This document shows positions 6,764-13,762 of a stretch of DNA of 19,596 nt, one piece after another (the stretch's first letter is position 1; every line of letters begins with the position of its first letter). The stretch lies in the NCBI GenBank assembly GCA_030595845.1, contig JAUVCL010000018.1, positions 1-19,596 of the forward strand, given 5' to 3'. A program made the translations under genes and the position numbers. Below the pieces are notes generated by a model. The model saw only the letters and a list, made by a program, of their open reading frames with translations, ran no database searches and was not told the origin of the DNA. This DNA is from Campylobacterota bacterium (lineage in GTDB: Bacteria; Campylobacterota; Campylobacteria; Campylobacterales; Sulfurovaceae).

Positions 6764-6766
6764 AAA
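6746..6766. other. Hairpin over the kinase stop codon
   Basis: TTTTTAGGC and GCCTAAAAA form a perfect 9-bp stem with an AAA loop, spanning the stop codon at 6761-6763 in a convergent gap. The U-run is on the 5' side on both strands, so it does not fit the usual intrinsic-terminator pattern, but it may still end or protect both convergent transcripts. Confidence 0.4.
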
Positions 6767-6782
6767 GACAATTAATAGTGAT

Positions 6783-7175
6783 TTATTCTACGCTGTCCAT
6801 AAGGATACCAATGATATCTGTCATAGTGAGGATACCATAGAGTTCATTGTTATCAAGGACGAGTAGACGTTTAATACTGTTATGTACCATCATCCTGGCA
6901 GCATATGTGACATCGAGTTTTGTAGAGACAGAAAAGGCCGGTGTTGATGCGATGTCATAGACATTGAGGAGGTCTATATCTCCATCCTCTGCAACAATAC
7001 TTTGTAAGATGTTTTTAAAAGTTACGAGTCCATAAGCACCATCTTCTGTATTTTTATCAACAATAATAGAGCGTACTTTATGGGTCTTCATTAATTTTAT
7101 GGCTTCACGTACGGTTTCCATTGGTGAGATTATTACCAGTTGATCTTTTGGTGTCATTACATTTTCTACTAACAT
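6783..7175 (-). CDS. CBS-domain pair protein
   Basis: A stand-alone Bateman module of 130 aa: CBS 1 at about 1-60 (ENVMTPKDQLVIISP ... VRSIIVD) and CBS 2 at about 73-128 (YDIASTPAFSVST ... KRLLVLDNNELYGILTMTDI). CBS pairs bind adenine nucleotides or other adenosyl ligands and usually regulate a transporter or enzyme. The gene starts 9 nt after the PII-like gene with an AAGGAG ribosome site 7 nt before ATG, so it is the last gene of the DUF1538-PII-CBS operon. The inferred role is an energy- or nucleotide-responsive partner of the DUF1538 membrane protein. No catalytic domain is attached. Confidence 0.9.
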   Translation of the reverse strand: MLVENVMTPKDQLVIISPMETVREAIKLMKTHKVRSIIVDKNTEDGAYGLVTFKNILQSIVAEDGDIDLLNVYDIASTPAFSVSTKLDVTYAARMMVHNSIKRLLVLDNNELYGILTMTDIIGILMDSVE

Positions 7176-7184
7176 TCTTGCTCC

Positions 7185-7535
7185 TTATATCATTGACTTG
7201 ATGTCATGTTCAAATTTGTGTAACTCTTTTGTGTCTAGTCCTGCTACGTGACTTAATGGTAATGTAAAAGCAAAACCATTTGTTTCTGGGTTATCTATAT
7301 CAAACTCGTCACGTAGGGCTTTCATGACCTTCATTGATGATTTTCTTGGTAATACAAAGAGTAATGCTGAAACATTTTCCTCCAAGGTAAGACCAAAAAA
7401 GACTTTTTTCTCTTCAAGACCTATGTTCTTACCATGTAAAATTGTCACAGACCCTGCACCTGCCTCTTTGGCAACTTTTATGGCTTCTTCTTCATCTTTG
7501 TCTTGAATGACTGCGATGAGTGCTGTAAATTTCAT
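7185..7535 (-). CDS. PII-like signalling protein (P-II family)
   Basis: A 116-aa protein with PII/ferredoxin-like features: an N-terminal strand MKFTALIAVIQ, a helix, then GAGSVTILHGKNIG, which resembles the PII segment leading into the T-loop. The next strand pair (ENVSALLFVLPRKSSMKVMKAL) matches the PII pattern. A canonical T-loop with the uridylylated Tyr51 is not seen, so this is a PII-like variant, not GlnB/GlnK. Its ATG overlaps the stop of the DUF1538 gene by 4 nt (ATGA) with GGAG upstream, indicating translational coupling. Such pairing suggests the PII-like trimer docks onto the DUF1538 membrane protein much as GlnK does on AmtB; that is inferred. Confidence 0.85.
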   Translation of the reverse strand: MKFTALIAVIQDKDEEEAIKVAKEAGAGSVTILHGKNIGLEEKKVFFGLTLEENVSALLFVLPRKSSMKVMKALRDEFDIDNPETNGFAFTLPLSHVAGLDTKELHKFEHDIKSMI

Positions 7536-9055
7536 ACTATTTCTCCTTCTAGTTTGGATTGTTTATTTTGTCTATATGTGGCATAGATACCGTATCCCAT
7601 TACCGTAAGCATAGGAAAGAGGGATGCAAAGGCTATGAGTCCAAAACCATCTATAAGTGGGTTTCTTCCTTCTATATTCTCTGCCAGTCCAAGTCCCAAT
7701 GCAGCTACTAAAGGTACCGTCACTGTAGAAGTGGTAACCCCACCACTGTCATAGGCGATAGGAACGATGTACTTTGGTGCAAAATAGGTAAAAATGATCA
7801 CAAATATATATCCTACAACGATATAGTAATGGATGGGGTCTCCTGCAACGATACGGTAAGACCCCAAACCAATACCTATAGCAACACCAAACGCTACTAC
7901 TATTCTAAGTGTATTTTGTTTAATGTTCCCTTCAGAGATATCTTCTGCTTTGATGGCAATGGCCAAAAGTGCCGGTTCTGCCATAGTGGTAGAAAAACCT
8001 ATGAGAAATGCAAAAAGGTAAATAAGTAAGTTATTGCCCATATCTGTGAGCTGATAGGCTATGGTCTCCCCTATAGGGAAAAGTCCCATTTCAAGACCTA
8101 CAATAAAGGCATAAAGTCCAAGTATCACCAGTATGATCCCTACCAGGATCTTATGTAAATGTGCTACAGATTTACGGATGACCAGATATTGAAAAAAGAA
8201 GATCACTGCGAGTATGGGTATCACATCCATGACTGTATTGACCAGCTCCCAGAAGATATTCATCCAGTCAAAGTGATATACTGCCGCTTTTCCCTTCTCT
8301 ACAACTTTACTTGCAACCGCTACTGCTTTTGTAGCTGTTTCAGATGTAGAGTAGACCAGGATTCCATATGCTTGTACAAATATCATAGGCATAAGCGAGG
8401 CAAATGCTATGAGACCAAACCCGTCAATGGCAGGGTTACGACCTTTAATACTTGACGCAAGCCCTATACCTAAAGCAGCAACCAGAGGTACTGTCACTGT
8501 TGAGGTGGTGACACCACCAGAGTCATATGCTAAGCCTATGATCTCTTTTGGTGCAAAGAAGGTGATCACTACCACTATGATATATCCGCTGATGATGTAG
8601 TACTGTATCGGGTGACCAACAAGGATACGATAAGTACCAAGGGCTATTGCAAAACCAACCGAAAAAGCAACGGTCATACGTAGAAAAAATGCATCTACCC
8701 GGCCATCACTTATTAAGGCGGCTTTGTCAGCTATTGCTATCAGTGCCGGTTCAGCGACAGTGGTTGCGAAACCAATGGTAAAGGCAAAAGCCAGTAACCA
8801 GAAGAGCGAACCTTTTTTAGCAAAATCAACAGCCAGTCCTTCCCCTATGGGAAAGATACCCAGTTCAAGCCCGCGAATGAAAAGTGCAAGTCCTACGGCA
8901 ACGATAGTCAGACCGATGACAATAGAGGTAAGGTTTTCCGGCACGGCTTGGATGATGACACCTTGAAATAGTGCAACAACAATAATAATGGGAAGCAGGT
9001 CTTTAAAAGAATTTTTTAAATCCCCTGTAAATATCTTTAAACTTTCTTTTAACAT
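7532..9055 (-). CDS. Tandem DUF1538 integral membrane protein, candidate cation/proton antiporter
   Basis: A polytopic inner-membrane protein of 507 aa built from two copies of the DUF1538 domain (about 10-230 and 268-490). Signature motifs recur at a constant offset of 258 residues: FPIGE (68 and 326), AEPAL (101 and 359), YDSGGVTTSTVTVPLVAALG (177 and 435) and GRNP-x-IDGFGLIAFASL (205 and 463). I recall that separate DUF1538 proteins (UmpA and UmpB of a Halomonas species) were reported as a two-component Na+(Li+,K+)/H+ antiporter; this protein would be the fused form, but substrate assignment is inference. A PII-like and a CBS protein follow in the operon. There is no ribosome site: TATAAT lies 7 nt before the ATG. 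Confidence 0.88.
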   Translation of the reverse strand: MLKESLKIFTGDLKNSFKDLLPIIIVVALFQGVIIQAVPENLTSIVIGLTIVAVGLALFIRGLELGIFPIGEGLAVDFAKKGSLFWLLAFAFTIGFATTVAEPALIAIADKAALISDGRVDAFFLRMTVAFSVGFAIALGTYRILVGHPIQYYIISGYIIVVVITFFAPKEIIGLAYDSGGVTTSTVTVPLVAALGIGLASSIKGRNPAIDGFGLIAFASLMPMIFVQAYGILVYSTSETATKAVAVASKVVEKGKAAVYHFDWMNIFWELVNTVMDVIPILAVIFFFQYLVIRKSVAHLHKILVGIILVILGLYAFIVGLEMGLFPIGETIAYQLTDMGNNLLIYLFAFLIGFSTTMAEPALLAIAIKAEDISEGNIKQNTLRIVVAFGVAIGIGLGSYRIVAGDPIHYYIVVGYIFVIIFTYFAPKYIVPIAYDSGGVTTSTVTVPLVAALGLGLAENIEGRNPLIDGFGLIAFASLFPMLTVMGYGIYATYRQNKQSKLEGEIV

Positions 9056-9062
9056 GGGAAGG

Positions 9063-9068
9063 ATTATA
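9063..9068 (-). promoter_or_regulatory. -10 box immediately before the DUF1538 gene
   Basis: Reverse-strand TATAAT is followed by CCTTCCC and then ATG, so a transcript from here would be leaderless. A second reverse TATAAT at 9072-9077 would give a leader of about 10 nt. No Shine-Dalgarno sequence is present. Confidence 0.4.
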
Positions 9069-9091
9069 TCTATTATAAGACTATTCTATGC

Positions 9092-9703
9092 CTATAATAG
9101 TTCAATTTTACCTCTATGTAAGGTAACTGTACCTTTTTGTTCCAGTTCTTTGAGTAGGCGGCTGATAACAACGCGAGAACTCCCTAATTTGATCGCCAAT
9201 GCTTCATGTGTTATTTCTATCATATTTTCTGGTTGTTTATGTAGCCATTCAACAATACGTGTATCTAAACGTTTAAATTTAATGTCATTAATGAGGCTTG
9301 TGAGCTCTTCAAACCGAAGTTGATACAGGGAGAAGAGATAACTTTGGTAGACATCTGACATTTTAGAAAGTTGTTTTACACTCTCAACATCTATCAGGTA
9401 ACCCTCAATATCTGTTATGGTTTCAGCAGATGCTACGGCATCAGTTTGAGAAAGTAGTGAGGCTGTATTGACGATGCACTGTTCACCTGCTTTTAGGTTG
9501 TAAAGCGTGATATCTTCAATGCTGTCAGACTGAGTATAGAGTCGTACCTCCCCGTGAGTGAGCCATAAAATGTTTTCACAAATATCACCTTGATAAAAGA
9601 GTAGGGTATTTTTGGGGATAGATACAGGTTTAATATGTTGTTCTAAAAAGCGTAGTGCTTCTGGTTCTAGATTGTTGAGGAAGGGGTAAGAGGTTAGTTG
9701 CAT
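9092..9703 (-). CDS. Crp/Fnr-family transcriptional regulator
   Basis: A DNA-binding regulator of 203 aa. The cyclic-nucleotide-binding beta-barrel fold covers about 11-115, a dimer helix about 116-145, and the winged helix-turn-helix about 150-203 with THEALAIKLGSSRVVISRLLKELEQKG (165-191). It lacks an N-terminal cysteine cluster for an Fe-S centre and the Arg-Ser cAMP pocket of true Crp, so its signal is unknown; only Cys42 and Cys76 could be redox sensors. It lies 36 nt upstream of the DUF1538 operon and 45 nt downstream of the DUF2892 gene, and the Crp/Fnr-type palindrome at 10001-10016 is a likely target. CGGAG before the ATG serves as ribosome site. Confidence 0.9.
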   Translation of the reverse strand: MQLTSYPFLNNLEPEALRFLEQHIKPVSIPKNTLLFYQGDICENILWLTHGEVRLYTQSDSIEDITLYNLKAGEQCIVNTASLLSQTDAVASAETITDIEGYLIDVESVKQLSKMSDVYQSYLFSLYQLRFEELTSLINDIKFKRLDTRIVEWLHKQPENMIEITHEALAIKLGSSRVVISRLLKELEQKGTVTLHRGKIELL

Positions 9704-9748
9704 AAAAACTCCGTACTATAATTTGTATACTATAGCACGAACAAACTG

Positions 9749-9946
9749 TTAATCGTTTTTGACTTTACAGCCTGTATTAATACCAAGAAGTGCATAGGGT
9801 GGACACCATCCGATAATAGCGGTAAAAAGAAGAACAGCACCTACCACATCAGCGATAATATTTCCATTCATTATACCCCATGCAAGTACTGCTACACCTA
9901 CTACACCTCTAATTACTCTGTCTATTTTTCCTACGTTACATGTCAT
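9749..9946 (-). CDS. DUF2892 (YgaP-type) small inner-membrane protein
   Basis: A 65-residue membrane protein with two hydrophobic helices (about 10-27 and 29-46) and the family features: an N-terminal C-N-V-G-x-x-D-R-x-I-R-G pattern and the C-terminal GWCPPYALLGINTGC with Cys48 and Cys60. The domain is the membrane part of YgaP-like rhodaneses and is often found next to sulfur or redox genes. Its biochemical role is unknown. A good ribosome site (AAAGGAG, about 7 nt from ATG) supports the start. It is the first gene of the reverse-strand cluster and sits directly downstream of the Crp/Fnr-type operator. Confidence 0.88.
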   Translation of the reverse strand: MTCNVGKIDRVIRGVVGVAVLAWGIMNGNIIADVVGAVLLFTAIIGWCPPYALLGINTGCKVKND

Positions 9947-9973
9947 GATCGACTCCTTTAATTTGATATGAGC

Positions 9974-9979
9974 ATTATG
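9974..9979 (-). promoter_or_regulatory. -10 box of the DUF2892-led transcript
   Basis: Reverse-strand CATAAT predicts a start at about 9967, a leader of about 20 nt. The Crp/Fnr-type palindrome centred at 10008.5 would then be at -41.5, the classical class II activator position. Confidence 0.4.
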
Positions 9980-10000
9980 ACAGGTGTAAAAGTTTTTGTC

Positions 10001-10016
10001 TGTAACATAGGTTACA
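10001..10016. promoter_or_regulatory. Crp/Fnr-type operator palindrome
   Basis: TGTAAC-ATAG-GTTACA is a perfect 6-4-6 dyad, the architecture used by the FNR/DNR/NNR branch of the Crp/Fnr family (compare TTGAT-N4-ATCAA). It lies between the msr fusion and the DUF2892 gene, upstream of the cluster that encodes a Crp/Fnr regulator. Binding by that regulator is inferred. Confidence 0.5.
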
Positions 10017-10023
10017 TAATGCT

Positions 10024-11262
10024 TTAATCGTTAGTATTTTTCAGTTTTGCTCTTGGTACAAATTCAAGGACAGTTGCATTAATACAAAAACGTTGTTTGC
10101 CACCAGGTCCATCGTTAAAAACATGCCCCAGGTGCGCTCCAGATTTTTTAGCAAGTATCTCTACACGTTTCATGCCATATTTGTTATCTGCTTTTTGAAC
10201 AGTAGAGCCTTTTACAGCTTTAAAAAAGCTCAACCATCCAGTTCCAGAGTTAAATCTGTCACGGGTGTCAAAGAGTATATCTCCTGAAATTTTGTCTATA
10301 AAAACACCATCACCTGTATTTTTAAACTCCGCATACTGTTTACAAAATCTACCATCTGTTTTTTGTTTAAATGCAACGTCATAGCCTTCACTCTCTTCGC
10401 CTAGTTTAAATGCACCTACAGCTTTGTAAAATATTTTTTCATTCATATAGCCTGTATAGGCATAGATCTCTTTGCCATCCTCAAAGAAAAGTATGGTAGG
10501 CGTACCTTGTATTTGGCTTGTTATTTTGAAGCCCTTGAGTGTTTCTTGACGCACTGTTCTTAGTGGTATAGTTCCTTTGTAGTGATCTGTAACATTTTTT
10601 TTGAACTTCTCACAAAATTTACAATGTTCCGCATCGATGACTATTATTTCTTTACCACCAAGAGGACTAATGGTATCTAGTGCAATCTTTTCTTTGCCAA
10701 ATTTTATACCTGTGGCATGGTTGGGGCAGTAGCCTCGAGGGTTTTTTGCTAAATAGTCTTGATGATATGCTTCTGCGGAGTAGAATTTCTTTAAAGGTTG
10801 TATCTCCGTGGTAATGGATCCATATCCTGCTTTGGTTAAAAGTTTTTGATAACTCTTTTGTGTAGCTATAGCAATTTGTTTTTGTGCATCTGTTGTATAG
10901 TACAGAGCAGATCTGTAGTTGTTTCCTTTGTCATTACCTTGTCTGTCCCCTTGAGTGGGATTATGAAGTTCCCAAAATGATCTTATGAGTTTTTCTGTAG
11001 AAATTAACCTTTCATCATAAACTACTTCAACTACTTCTGTATGGTTGATGATATTTTTACTTCCGTGTCGATACTTAAGTACGGTCTTATAGGTAGGATT
11101 CTCATAATTTCCTCCTGCATAACCAGATTTGGCACTTTTGACACCTTCTAGATTTTCAAAGTATTTCTCCACACCCCAAAAGCATCCTGCACCAAAGACA
11201 ATCGTTTGTGTCTTTGCAAAGAGTGATAAGCTTAGGGCTAAAAATAACATGAGTGTTCGCAT
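10024..11262 (-). CDS. msrAB: Exported MsrA-thioredoxin-MsrB fusion, methionine sulfoxide reductase
   Basis: Repairs both S- and R-methionine sulfoxide, predicted in the periplasm. Signal peptide about 1-16. The MsrA domain (about 18-190) has catalytic Cys27 in GAGCFWG and the HNPTQGDRQGND and RGYCPNH segments. A thioredoxin-like domain (about 200-285) has Cys214-x-x-Cys217 and cis-Pro255 in GTPT. The MsrB domain (about 295-403) has GAHLGHVFNDGPGG and catalytic Cys393 in RFCINA. The MsrB zinc cysteines are absent and the usual SGxGWPSF motif reads SGTGWLSF. Domain order differs from Neisseria PilB (Trx-MsrA-MsrB). The CxxC domain could regenerate both reductases, reduced in turn by DsbD (17182-18960). 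AAAGGA upstream supports the start. Confidence 0.93.
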   Translation of the reverse strand: MRTLMLFLALSLSLFAKTQTIVFGAGCFWGVEKYFENLEGVKSAKSGYAGGNYENPTYKTVLKYRHGSKNIINHTEVVEVVYDERLISTEKLIRSFWELHNPTQGDRQGNDKGNNYRSALYYTTDAQKQIAIATQKSYQKLLTKAGYGSITTEIQPLKKFYSAEAYHQDYLAKNPRGYCPNHATGIKFGKEKIALDTISPLGGKEIIVIDAEHCKFCEKFKKNVTDHYKGTIPLRTVRQETLKGFKITSQIQGTPTILFFEDGKEIYAYTGYMNEKIFYKAVGAFKLGEESEGYDVAFKQKTDGRFCKQYAEFKNTGDGVFIDKISGDILFDTRDRFNSGTGWLSFFKAVKGSTVQKADNKYGMKRVEILAKKSGAHLGHVFNDGPGGKQRFCINATVLEFVPRAKLKNTND

Positions 11263-11387
11263 AATATATATCCTTTTTTATTTTATGGAGGGAGTGTAGC
11301 ATATTGTGTGTGTAGTGTCTGTAGTTTATGCTCAACAGAGTTTTTCTAGGAATATCTAATAGTAAAATATTAGCGTTAATTATATTT

Positions 11388-11402
11388 TAATAATTATTAT
11401 CA
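11388..11402. promoter_or_regulatory. Fur box 1 (13 of 14 to the 7-1-7 consensus)
   Basis: TAATAAT-T-ATTATCA matches the 7-1-7 Fur consensus TGATAAT-N-ATTATCA at every position but one. It lies about 45 nt upstream of the porin -10. AT-rich DNA raises the chance background, but the second box downstream makes real Fur control plausible. Confidence 0.5.
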
Positions 11403-11444
11403 TTTTAATAAAGCATTAAGAAAAGTTTGGATAAATTACGATTT

Positions 11445-11459
11445 CGATAATAAGTATCA
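11445..11459. promoter_or_regulatory. Fur box 2 overlapping the porin -10
   Basis: CGATAAT-A-AGTATCA matches the 7-1-7 Fur consensus at 12 of 14 positions and overlaps the candidate -10 GATAAT (11446-11451). Binding here would block the promoter, as expected for iron repression. Confidence 0.45.
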
Positions 11460-11489
11460 ACTTTAATTTTAAGAAAACAAGGAAAAACA

Positions 11490-12728
11490 ATGGGGAAATT
11501 AACAACAGCGATGAGCTTAGTAGCAGTATTGGCATTAGGAGCACAAGCGGCAACACTTGAAGAGAGAGTGAAAGTACTGGAAGAACAAAACTCTGTATTG
11601 ACTGAAGAAGTATTGGCATCACAATCAGGTGGCTTTACATTGGTAGATGCTGAGAAGACATTTAATGGTATGGGCCCTGCAGCATCTAAAGTGTACTTCT
11701 CTGAAAACCCACTTTCTATCGGAGGGTATGGTGAAATGTTTTATGCCAACCCAGACAATGGAGATGATTTTACAGATGTATATAGATTTATTACTTATTT
11801 TGGTTATAAATTTAATGACTGGGTTGTATTGAATGCGGAGATCGAATTTGAACATGGTGCCAATGCAGACAAGGGTGGAGAAGTTGTTATTGAGTTTTTA
11901 TACCTTGACTTCTTACTTTCAGATGAATTCTCACTTAGAGCAGGGCATGTACTTGCACCTATGGGACTCATAAACCTTAGACATGAACCAACACTCTTTA
12001 ACACAGTGCAAAGACCAGAGATAGAGAGACAACTCATCCCATCGACTTGGCATGAAAATGGTGTACTTGCCTATGGTAGATTTGATGAAGTAGGTATTGA
12101 ATATACAGCGGGTATGATCAATGCTTTAAATGTAAATAATGCTAAAACAACAGAACCTACGACAGGTTGGATTAGATCTGGAAGATTGGGTTCAAGTAAA
12201 AATGCATCATTTGATCCAGCATTTGTTGGACGTTTAGATTATACGGGTCTGAATGGTTTAGTGGCAGGGGCTTCTATGTATTATGGTGGAGGATCAAATC
12301 TTAAAAATGATCCGGTAAATGATGTGGATGGATTAACAACAACTATGTTTGATATTCATGCAAGATATGAGAATGGACCTTTTGCTGCTTATGGACTTTA
12401 TACGCAAACCACGCTTGATGGGGCAGAGAAATTAAGTAGTAATGCTGCTGAAAAAGCGAGTGGTTACTATGGGAACATTTCTTATGATATCGGTGGTTTA
12501 GTAGGATTAGAATATAAAATGCCTCTGTTTGTACAATATGAGAACTATAATCCAGTAGAAAAGACAGTAGATGGTCAAAATGAAGATGCATTTGATACAG
12601 AAACAGTTACAATAGGATTTAACTTCTTCCCTACAGCACAGACAGTCATTAAAGTTGATTATGAAATGGATGAGGTAAATGGTCAAGAGACCAATACGGC
12701 CTCTGTAGGACTTGGGTTTATCTTCTAA
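11490..12728 (+). CDS. Porin, phosphate-selective porin O/P-like
   Basis: Outer-membrane porin of 412 aa. Signal peptide about 1-20 (cut near AQA-A), then a short coiled coil (LEERVKVLEEQNSVLTEEV, about 23-41) typical of porins of this type, then a beta barrel with alternating strands and a C-terminal strand ending SVGLGFIF with terminal Phe. Features such as GGYGEMFY, RAGHVLAPMGLINLRHEPTLFN and a late VIKVDYEMDE strand resemble the Porin_O_P family. Substrate specificity cannot be read from sequence. AAGGA precedes the ATG. Two Fur-box matches cover its promoter, and three genes with almost no gaps follow, so it probably leads an iron-responsive operon with the flavin-binding protein. Confidence 0.88.
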   Translation: MGKLTTAMSLVAVLALGAQAATLEERVKVLEEQNSVLTEEVLASQSGGFTLVDAEKTFNGMGPAASKVYFSENPLSIGGYGEMFYANPDNGDDFTDVYRFITYFGYKFNDWVVLNAEIEFEHGANADKGGEVVIEFLYLDFLLSDEFSLRAGHVLAPMGLINLRHEPTLFNTVQRPEIERQLIPSTWHENGVLAYGRFDEVGIEYTAGMINALNVNNAKTTEPTTGWIRSGRLGSSKNASFDPAFVGRLDYTGLNGLVAGASMYYGGGSNLKNDPVNDVDGLTTTMFDIHARYENGPFAAYGLYTQTTLDGAEKLSSNAAEKASGYYGNISYDIGGLVGLEYKMPLFVQYENYNPVEKTVDGQNEDAFDTETVTIGFNFFPTAQTVIKVDYEMDEVNGQETNTASVGLGFIF

Positions 12729-12754
12729 GTATAGTTAGAATAGTTAGGACAATC

Positions 12755-13288
12755 ATGAAACAATTTTTATTTTTTTTACTACTTGGAGTACTTTTGACTT
12801 CAGGTAGTTATGCCAAATCAAAAGTATCAGTAGAAGAGGTTGTAAAGACTTCATTTAAAAATGTCACTGCAGTAGAACCTAAATCACTGATTTTAACAAA
12901 AGCGCAGTTTTCTAAAGTGAGAACAAAAGCAAAAGCGGCTATTAAAACAAGAGTATATCGTTATTACAACATCATGTCTAAGTCTAAAAAAGTGGGTGCA
13001 GGTGTTCTTATTACCCGTAAAGTACGAGCTAAAAAAGCCACGGTACTGTATGCTTTTGATAAGAAGGGGACCTTACGTTTCTCTGAGATCATGGCATTTG
13101 GTGAACCGCCAGAGTTTATACCAAGCAGTATTTGGATGGGGCAATTACAAGATCAAAAAAATACAGCTAAATTAACGGTGGGGAAAGATATACCTACTAT
13201 CAGTGGCTCAACACTCTCTGCACGATCTCTTACTGAAGGTGCGAGAGTTGCCAGAGCTATTTATGAAATCGTACTAAAGTCAAAATAG
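12755..13288 (+). CDS. Exported FMN-binding-domain protein
   Basis: A 177-residue secreted protein with signal peptide about 1-20 (SYA-K). The C-terminal part resembles the FMN_bind fold: VGAGVLITRKVRAKKATVLYAF, a lysine-rich strand region, then ISGSTLSARSLTEGARVARAI (149-169), which corresponds to the SGAT-x-[ST] flavinylation motif of NqrC-like proteins. Thr153 is the likely FMN acceptor; Ser replaces the usual Ala and the spacing from the upstream Asp145 is longer than in the classical motif. An ApbE flavinyltransferase is encoded close by on the other strand. The gene is 26 nt after the porin and abuts the next gene with no gap. It is expected to carry electrons in the periplasm. Confidence 0.78.
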   Translation: MKQFLFFLLLGVLLTSGSYAKSKVSVEEVVKTSFKNVTAVEPKSLILTKAQFSKVRTKAKAAIKTRVYRYYNIMSKSKKVGAGVLITRKVRAKKATVLYAFDKKGTLRFSEIMAFGEPPEFIPSSIWMGQLQDQKNTAKLTVGKDIPTISGSTLSARSLTEGARVARAIYEIVLKSK

Positions 13289-13762
13289 ATGAAGTTTCTT
13301 GTTACGAAAGATCTCGAATATTCTACACTGATTAAAAACTTAATGGCAGGTGTAGTATTTGCACTCTTTTTCTTTTTTTTACTGGATGTAGTGTTGCACA
13401 GCTATGTTCTTGGCTTGGATGTTTCAACCCTAAGCACAACACTTTTTGGAAACCCTGACGAATTTATAGAACCTATACTACTAGATACACTTTTACTTCA
13501 AGTACATATCGATTTATTTATGGCATTGTTCTCCATTATGATAGTGGCATCCATCTATATACGATTACATAGTAAAAAAGTGATGACAAAATGGCTGGTA
13601 CATGCACTCTTCATTTTGGGATTATTTACGCCGATCTTGCTACTCGTAGCGTACTTTACAAATGTATGGTTTGTCACTATTTGGTTAGTGACTTTTATAT
13701 GTGGACATCTTTTGGCTATGTGGATGTCTCTCTTGAGTTTAAAAAAATTGCTTTCTAAATGA
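13289..13762 (+). CDS. Four-helix membrane protein of the flavin cluster, unknown family
   Basis: I do not recognise the family. The 157-aa protein has four predicted membrane helices (about 18-37, 69-92, 102-123, 127-150). Histidines lie in or at the edges of the helices: His37 at the end of helix 1, His73 early in helix 2 (QVHIDLF), His105 in helix 3 and His140 in helix 4 (CGHLLAMW). His37 and His73 would face the same membrane side if the N-terminus is cytoplasmic, so b-type haem binding is possible but unproven. The ATG follows the previous stop directly, and its own stop overlaps the next ATG by 4 nt. Size and layout resemble the next gene product. Inferred role: quinone or membrane electron transfer to the flavoprotein. 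Confidence 0.75.
   Translation: MKFLVTKDLEYSTLIKNLMAGVVFALFFFFLLDVVLHSYVLGLDVSTLSTTLFGNPDEFIEPILLDTLLLQVHIDLFMALFSIMIVASIYIRLHSKKVMTKWLVHALFILGLFTPILLLVAYFTNVWFVTIWLVTFICGHLLAMWMSLLSLKKLLSK

Noticed and set aside
6746..6766. Intrinsic terminator between kinase and CBS genes
   Set aside because: The stem is perfect, but the U-run lies on the 5' side on both strands, so it is kept only as a hairpin.
7829..8966. Forward-strand open frames opposite the DUF1538 gene
   Set aside because: They mirror the duplicated DUF1538 coding sequence, have unlikely composition and no start signals.
9714..9733. Repeated TACTATA upstream of the Crp/Fnr gene as an autoregulatory site
   Set aside because: The repeats are direct, very AT-rich and unlike the 6-4-6 dyad at 10001-10016; nothing distinguishes them from promoter sequence.
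11356..11373. CTAATA-N6-TATTAG inverted repeat upstream of the porin
   Set aside because: Six AT-rich base pairs in a very AT-rich gap are expected by chance; it is not near a recognisable promoter element.
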